Below, in pieces: positions 60,049 through 64,000 of a stretch of 64,000 bases of DNA. This DNA comes from Paramecium sonneborni. Its lineage: Eukaryota; Ciliophora; Oligohymenophorea; Peniculida; Parameciidae. Positions within the stretch are counted from its first letter, which is position 1. Every line of letters begins with the position of its first letter. The translations under genes and the position numbers were made by a program. The notes beneath the pieces are model-generated. The model was not told the DNA's origin. It did no database searches and saw only the letters and a list, made by a program, of their open reading frames with translations. The stretch covers positions 276,946 to 340,945 of the forward strand of contig CAJJDN010000006.1 of NCBI GenBank assembly GCA_905182985.1, given 5' to 3'.

Positions 60049-63000
60049 ATGCATTACGTTCCAATCTCATAAACAGAGAGACGTATATCAAAGTTGAAGC
60101 ACAAAAATAAATAGAAGACTATGTTTATAATAGTGGGAGCATTACTAATTTGTTTGATAGCAATGTTGGTGCTAATAGTATTAGATGTTAATAGTATTGT
60201 TTTATTATATGAGATTATGTTAAGATTAATAGTATATTTTAAATATGGTAACCTCAAAACACAGTAGCAATGGTTTAGACTTAAAGAGATGTTATAACAT
60301 CGAAACATAAGTAAATTGATGAAGAATTGATTCATCTAAAATCAATATTTTAAGAAAAGGCATATAAGGAAGCTACAAATTTGAAATTACCATTAATAGA
60401 TAAGAATGAATATTAATATTTTACATTGTCAAATGGATTAAAAGTATTGGTAATATAAGATCCAGAGGCAAAAATAGCATAGGCAGCATTATGTGTAAAT
60501 GTTGGATCATGGACAGAACCAGATGAATACCCCGGATTAGCCCATTTTTTAGAACATATGTTATTTTAAGGTTCTAAAAGTTATCCTTAGGAAGGATATT
60601 TTTAAAAATTAGTAGCTGAAGGAGGTGGATCAACAAATGCATATACAAGAGGAGAAGAAACTAATTATTATATGAAGATTAATAATGAAAGAGTTGTAGA
60701 AGCTTTATAAGTATTTGCTCATTTTTTTATTGATCCTTTACTTGATTCAAGTATGGTGGATAGAGAAGTAAATGCAGTAAATAGTGAATATGAAATTGCA
60801 GTATCAGGAGATTTATGGAAGATTTCACATCTATTTTAGATATTATCAAATAAACCAATAGGTAGATTCACTATAGGTTCATTAAAGACTTTATAAGATC
60901 CTATGAAAGAATTAGTAAAATTTCATTCACAATACTATAGTGCAAATATTATGAGTTTAGTAGTAAAATCAAATTATCCTGATATGGCCAAATGGATAAG
61001 AGAATAAAGTGATTTCTCATAAATTCCAAATTTAAATCTAAAAAAAAAATAGAAACTACATTTACCTTTAAAAAAAACAGGTTTGATGGTTAAGTATAAA
61101 ACAAATGGAGATAAAAATTAATTATTATTAGCATATTAATTAGATTCTCCTAGAAGTGCTAAGAAAAGCAAAACTCTCCCTATGATAGCATCATTAATTA
61201 AATCAAAACATAAGGAAGGATTACTAGATTATTTAGTAAAATAAAAGATGGCTTTAAATGTTGATGCAGGTACTTTCTTAGAAGGTAATGGAGATTTTAC
61301 ATTCTTTTTAATTGAAATTGAATTAATAGAGGGAGTGGATGAACTTAAAGTTGCAGAAACTGTTACTGGATACTTTAATAATATGTTAGACTAATTTTAT
61401 TAAGAAGTTGATAAAAATGAAATCAATTACACACCTTATTTAGAAGAAATCTGGTAATAATATAAATAATTACAATTATCTTAATTTAATTATCTAGATA
61501 ATAATCATTATCCTACAGTCTAATAAATAGCACATAATCTAAATTATTTTGATTATACTGATGCTATGAGCATTGAATTTCTCTATGAAGAATTTTAACC
61601 TGAAATTATCTATAATTACTTAACAGAAATGCTCAACCCATCTAATATTATAATATTTCATGGCTCTCCTAAATTTAATTACCTTAAATAATCATCCGAA
61701 TTATACAGATTAGAATATGAAATTATTACTCTATCAAAAGAATAAATTAAAAAACTCTCTAGTGCTGTTACCACTAAAGTTGTACTCTTTGATTGGGTCA
61801 AATCTAAATCATTACCATTACTATTGCCACGAATTAACACTTTTATTCCTAAAGACTTTAGTATTAAATCTCTTTGTAGAGAATAAACTTCTTTTATTCA
61901 AGCTCCACTTGTGTTTAAAAGTAAAGAAGATTGTATTTAACATGAAAAAGAGTATGAAGCTATCAATCATTATCCTCTTATGATCAAAAGAACTGTTGAA
62001 ACTAAAGCTTGGTGGAAATTACAAAGATAATTTAAAGTTCCTCAAATCTTTACAGGTGTCATGTTTAATACACCTAAATCTATTAATTCTTTGAAAGATA
62101 AACTTTTGATTCAAGTTTTTAACACTCTTGTCACTGATAACTTAAATCAAGAAATATAAGAAGCTATAGATGCTGGATATTAATTCCAATTTACTCCTAG
62201 TATTAAAGGAGTTTCCCTTGAATTATATGGATGGTCTGATAATTATCAATCATTTTTTGAAAAAGTTTTATCATCAATAAATAATCTAAAATTTGATTCA
62301 TTTTATTAGGTCAAGTAAAAATTGTTGATCTATTACAATAATATTTATCAAGACAAATTATTTAGAGTTGCTATGTCAGAATATTTGAACTAAGTTGTTT
62401 AAGCTCAATATTATACTTCTCAACTATTTTTAGAAGAGTTAGCTGTCCTAGATATGGAAAGCCTATAAAAATTCCATTCCAATTATTTCTCTAACTTTAG
62501 AGTATCATCTTTTGTTAGTGGCAACATACTTAGATCAGAAGTAGAAGATCTTTTACATACAATTAGAAAAGTTTTCCATAAATCAAGTAGTCATACATCA
62601 GAAGAACCTCATGTGTTTAACATTAGAGATTTCAGTAACAAAAATGTTGTCGTTCCTTTAATTCACAAAGGAGGTGATAACAGTGATGTTAATGGAGTAA
62701 CAATCAATTATTATTAAATTGGCCATAGAAACAAAAAGAATTTTGCAATTATGAATCTTATTTAACAATTCTTCCATAACCATGCATTTTAATATCTTAG
62801 AACGGAGAGATAGTTAGGATATGTAGCACTAATGAGATTTATTCCTATTGGATGTATTGATGGTGCTGCAATTATTGTTTAAGGCACTGCCTAAATGCCT
62901 TATGTTGTTAATTAACATATTGAAGACTTTATTAAATAATTTCATAATGTACTATTGTCATTAGCTGATGAATAATTAGATAATATAAAAAATGGAGCTG

Positions 63001-63365
63001 TAATAATTATATTTTATTTAGAAATCTGCTCTATAAGAAAAGGATAAATCTTTATATGATGAAAGTGCCTATATTTGGAGTTAGATAAGAGGTAACAATC
63101 TACAATTAGAAGAAAAAGAGATTGCTATTGCAATGATTGATGAAATTTTGTAAAAAGTATTCATTGTAATAAACTTAAGGATATTATAGAATTCTATGAA
63201 AAATACTTTATTAAACAATAAAATAAGTTAAGTTTGTAAATTTATGGCAAAGGATTGATTGAGCAATTCAATTAAGTTAAAGATAATTTATTAGAAAAGG
63301 AATAAATAATTGAACTGAAAACCTTAAATGAATTTAAATGTGCTTATACCCTAAATAATTTATGA
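60049..63365 (+). CDS. M16 metallopeptidase, insulysin (IDE/nardilysin) type
   Basis: An N-terminal basic stretch is followed by a hydrophobic helix (TMFIIVGALLICLIAMLVLI), suggesting a type II membrane anchor. Introns there are not fully resolved. The catalytic domain has the inverted zinc motif GLAHFLEHMLFQGSKSYP (H-x-x-E-H) and the third ligand region VDREVNAVNSEYEIAVSGD. The order of the four M16 domains is kept: GGGSTNAYTRGEETNYY, LEEIWQQYKQLQLSQFNYL, AMSIEFLYEEFQPEIIYNYL, FTGVMFNTPKSINSLKDKL, LRTERQLGYVALMRFIPIG (the substrate-binding RxxxQLGY), ending TLNEFKCAYTLNNL. About 1,060 codons is usual for insulysin. Two 23-nt introns sit near the 3' end. Confidence 0.92.
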
Positions 63366-63612
63366 AGAAATAATATTAAATAAAATAATTCAATATTATA
63401 ATAGAATAAATTTAGTTATTTATTAAATATAATACTAAAACTCAGAAGGCTTTTTTAAAATTATTTAATAACATTTCCACTTTACTGTCTTAATTAAAGA
63501 TCAAATAGTTTTCTACAATTTTTATAATAATAATATTACTTTTCATAATTTTTTTTGTGATACATATTCCAAATCTATTATTAATTTTTGTTTTATTTAG
63601 TGATCATTGTTT

Positions 63613-63899
63613 TCATTTGTTCATTATCTCTAATAATGAATGTTATTATAATTAAAATTTCAAAAATAATTCTTTTGCCCTTTAATGTATTTTATTTGGT
63701 CTTGGACTAGGAACTTCAAGTTTCACATTTTTTTTTCTTAAATAAACATTTTGATGAAAAGATTTTATCTGATGAATTTAGGAGATTTTAGTTATCCACC
63801 TTCTTTTTAACTCTGAAACTAATAGCCTTATTATTATAAGATCAATTATGCAAAGCTTTCTTTATTTCCTTTATTTTTTTATATTATTATTTTACACAT
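63613..63899 (-). CDS. Hypothetical basic small protein, 3' half clear
   Basis: The 3' half reads KLEVPSPRPNKIHQRAKELF, LKFQLQQHSLLEIMNK before TGA. The 5' half reads QNKGNKESFAQLILQQQGYQ and SQKEGGQLKSPKFIRQNLF; between them a run of nine A shifts the frame, which may be an indel or a short intron. The start (MCKIIIQKNKG) is the first ATG in frame. No family is recognised. The sequence upstream to the window end shows nothing else. Confidence 0.45.
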
Positions 63900-64000
63900 A
63901 TAAAGTAAATTCTTTTAATGATACTACATTTTTTGTAGTATAATATATGAAATATAATAACGTAAAAGCATATGCATATTTGGAAGTATAAGATTTGGTT
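63900..64000. other. Window end, no feature seen
   Basis: AT-rich sequence ahead of the last gene. Nothing can be supported in it. Confidence 0.5.

Noticed and set aside
61717..61983. Plus-strand frame of 88 codons inside the M16 gene
   Set aside because: It is a shifted frame of the peptidase, whose own frame continues through it.

Overview
The window is nuclear DNA of a ciliate, almost certainly Paramecium, and looks like the somatic (macronuclear) genome. Three things in the sequence say so. First, only TGA works as a stop: TAA and TAG fall inside conserved domains where glutamine fits, and the long frames only appear when both are read as Gln. Second, introns are tiny (about 20-33 nt, GT...AG); removing them restores conserved motifs in DIM1, eS8, DENR, the LITAF-like protein, the CDPK, GAR1 and others. 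Third, the DNA is very AT-rich and the genes are packed with gaps of 26-250 bp. I cannot name the species.

Layout. 1-6.3 kb: four minus-strand genes (a secreted Cys-rich protein, transportin, the spliceosomal protein DIM1, a Q-rich protein). 6.4-13.5 kb: plus-strand TMEM69-like protein, coiled-coil protein, ArfGAP-like protein and AGC kinase. 13.6-21 kb: ribosomal protein eS8, several small unknown genes, a CDPK, a membrane protein divergent from a conserved unknown, and an HTH protein. 21-28 kb: a PH/CRAL-TRIO lipid-binding protein, a p24 cargo receptor, a FAM221 protein and COQ6. 28-33 kb: RRP5, divergent from a LITAF-like zinc protein. 33.8-41.2 kb: an unknown, a TBC Rab-GAP, a large unknown and a D-R-S repeat protein. 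41.2-45.2 kb: an ACP-like protein, an eL43 variant, DENR, a chromodomain protein, a multi-pass membrane protein and GAR1. 45.2-50.3 kb: two large unknowns, one with an EF hand. 50.4-54.1 kb: two tandem thioredoxin-fold proteins, ATG4 and a PKA-type kinase. 54.1-63.9 kb: small unknowns, a monoglyceride-lipase-like protein, a DYRK kinase, a TMEM230-like protein, an insulysin-type M16 peptidase and a partly resolved last gene.

Four stretches of 1.07-1.27 kb occur twice, as far as I can read identically, each pair abutting a run of N (one N in three cases, 157 N in the fourth). I read these as contig ends that overlap but were not merged, so the duplicated gene pieces there are artefacts. The true locus is about 4.8 kb shorter than the window.

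There is no operon or single pathway. Ribosome biogenesis and translation genes recur (eS8, eL43, RRP5, GAR1, DENR), as do kinases (AGC, CDPK, PKA, DYRK), as expected for a gene-dense Paramecium chromosome. The more unusual items are conserved folds whose hallmark residues are gone: an ACP-like protein without the carrier serine, an eL43 without most zinc cysteines, a lipase-like protein without the serine nucleophile, and an ArfGAP-like protein without the arginine motif. I found no CRISPR array, tRNA, rRNA or transposon.
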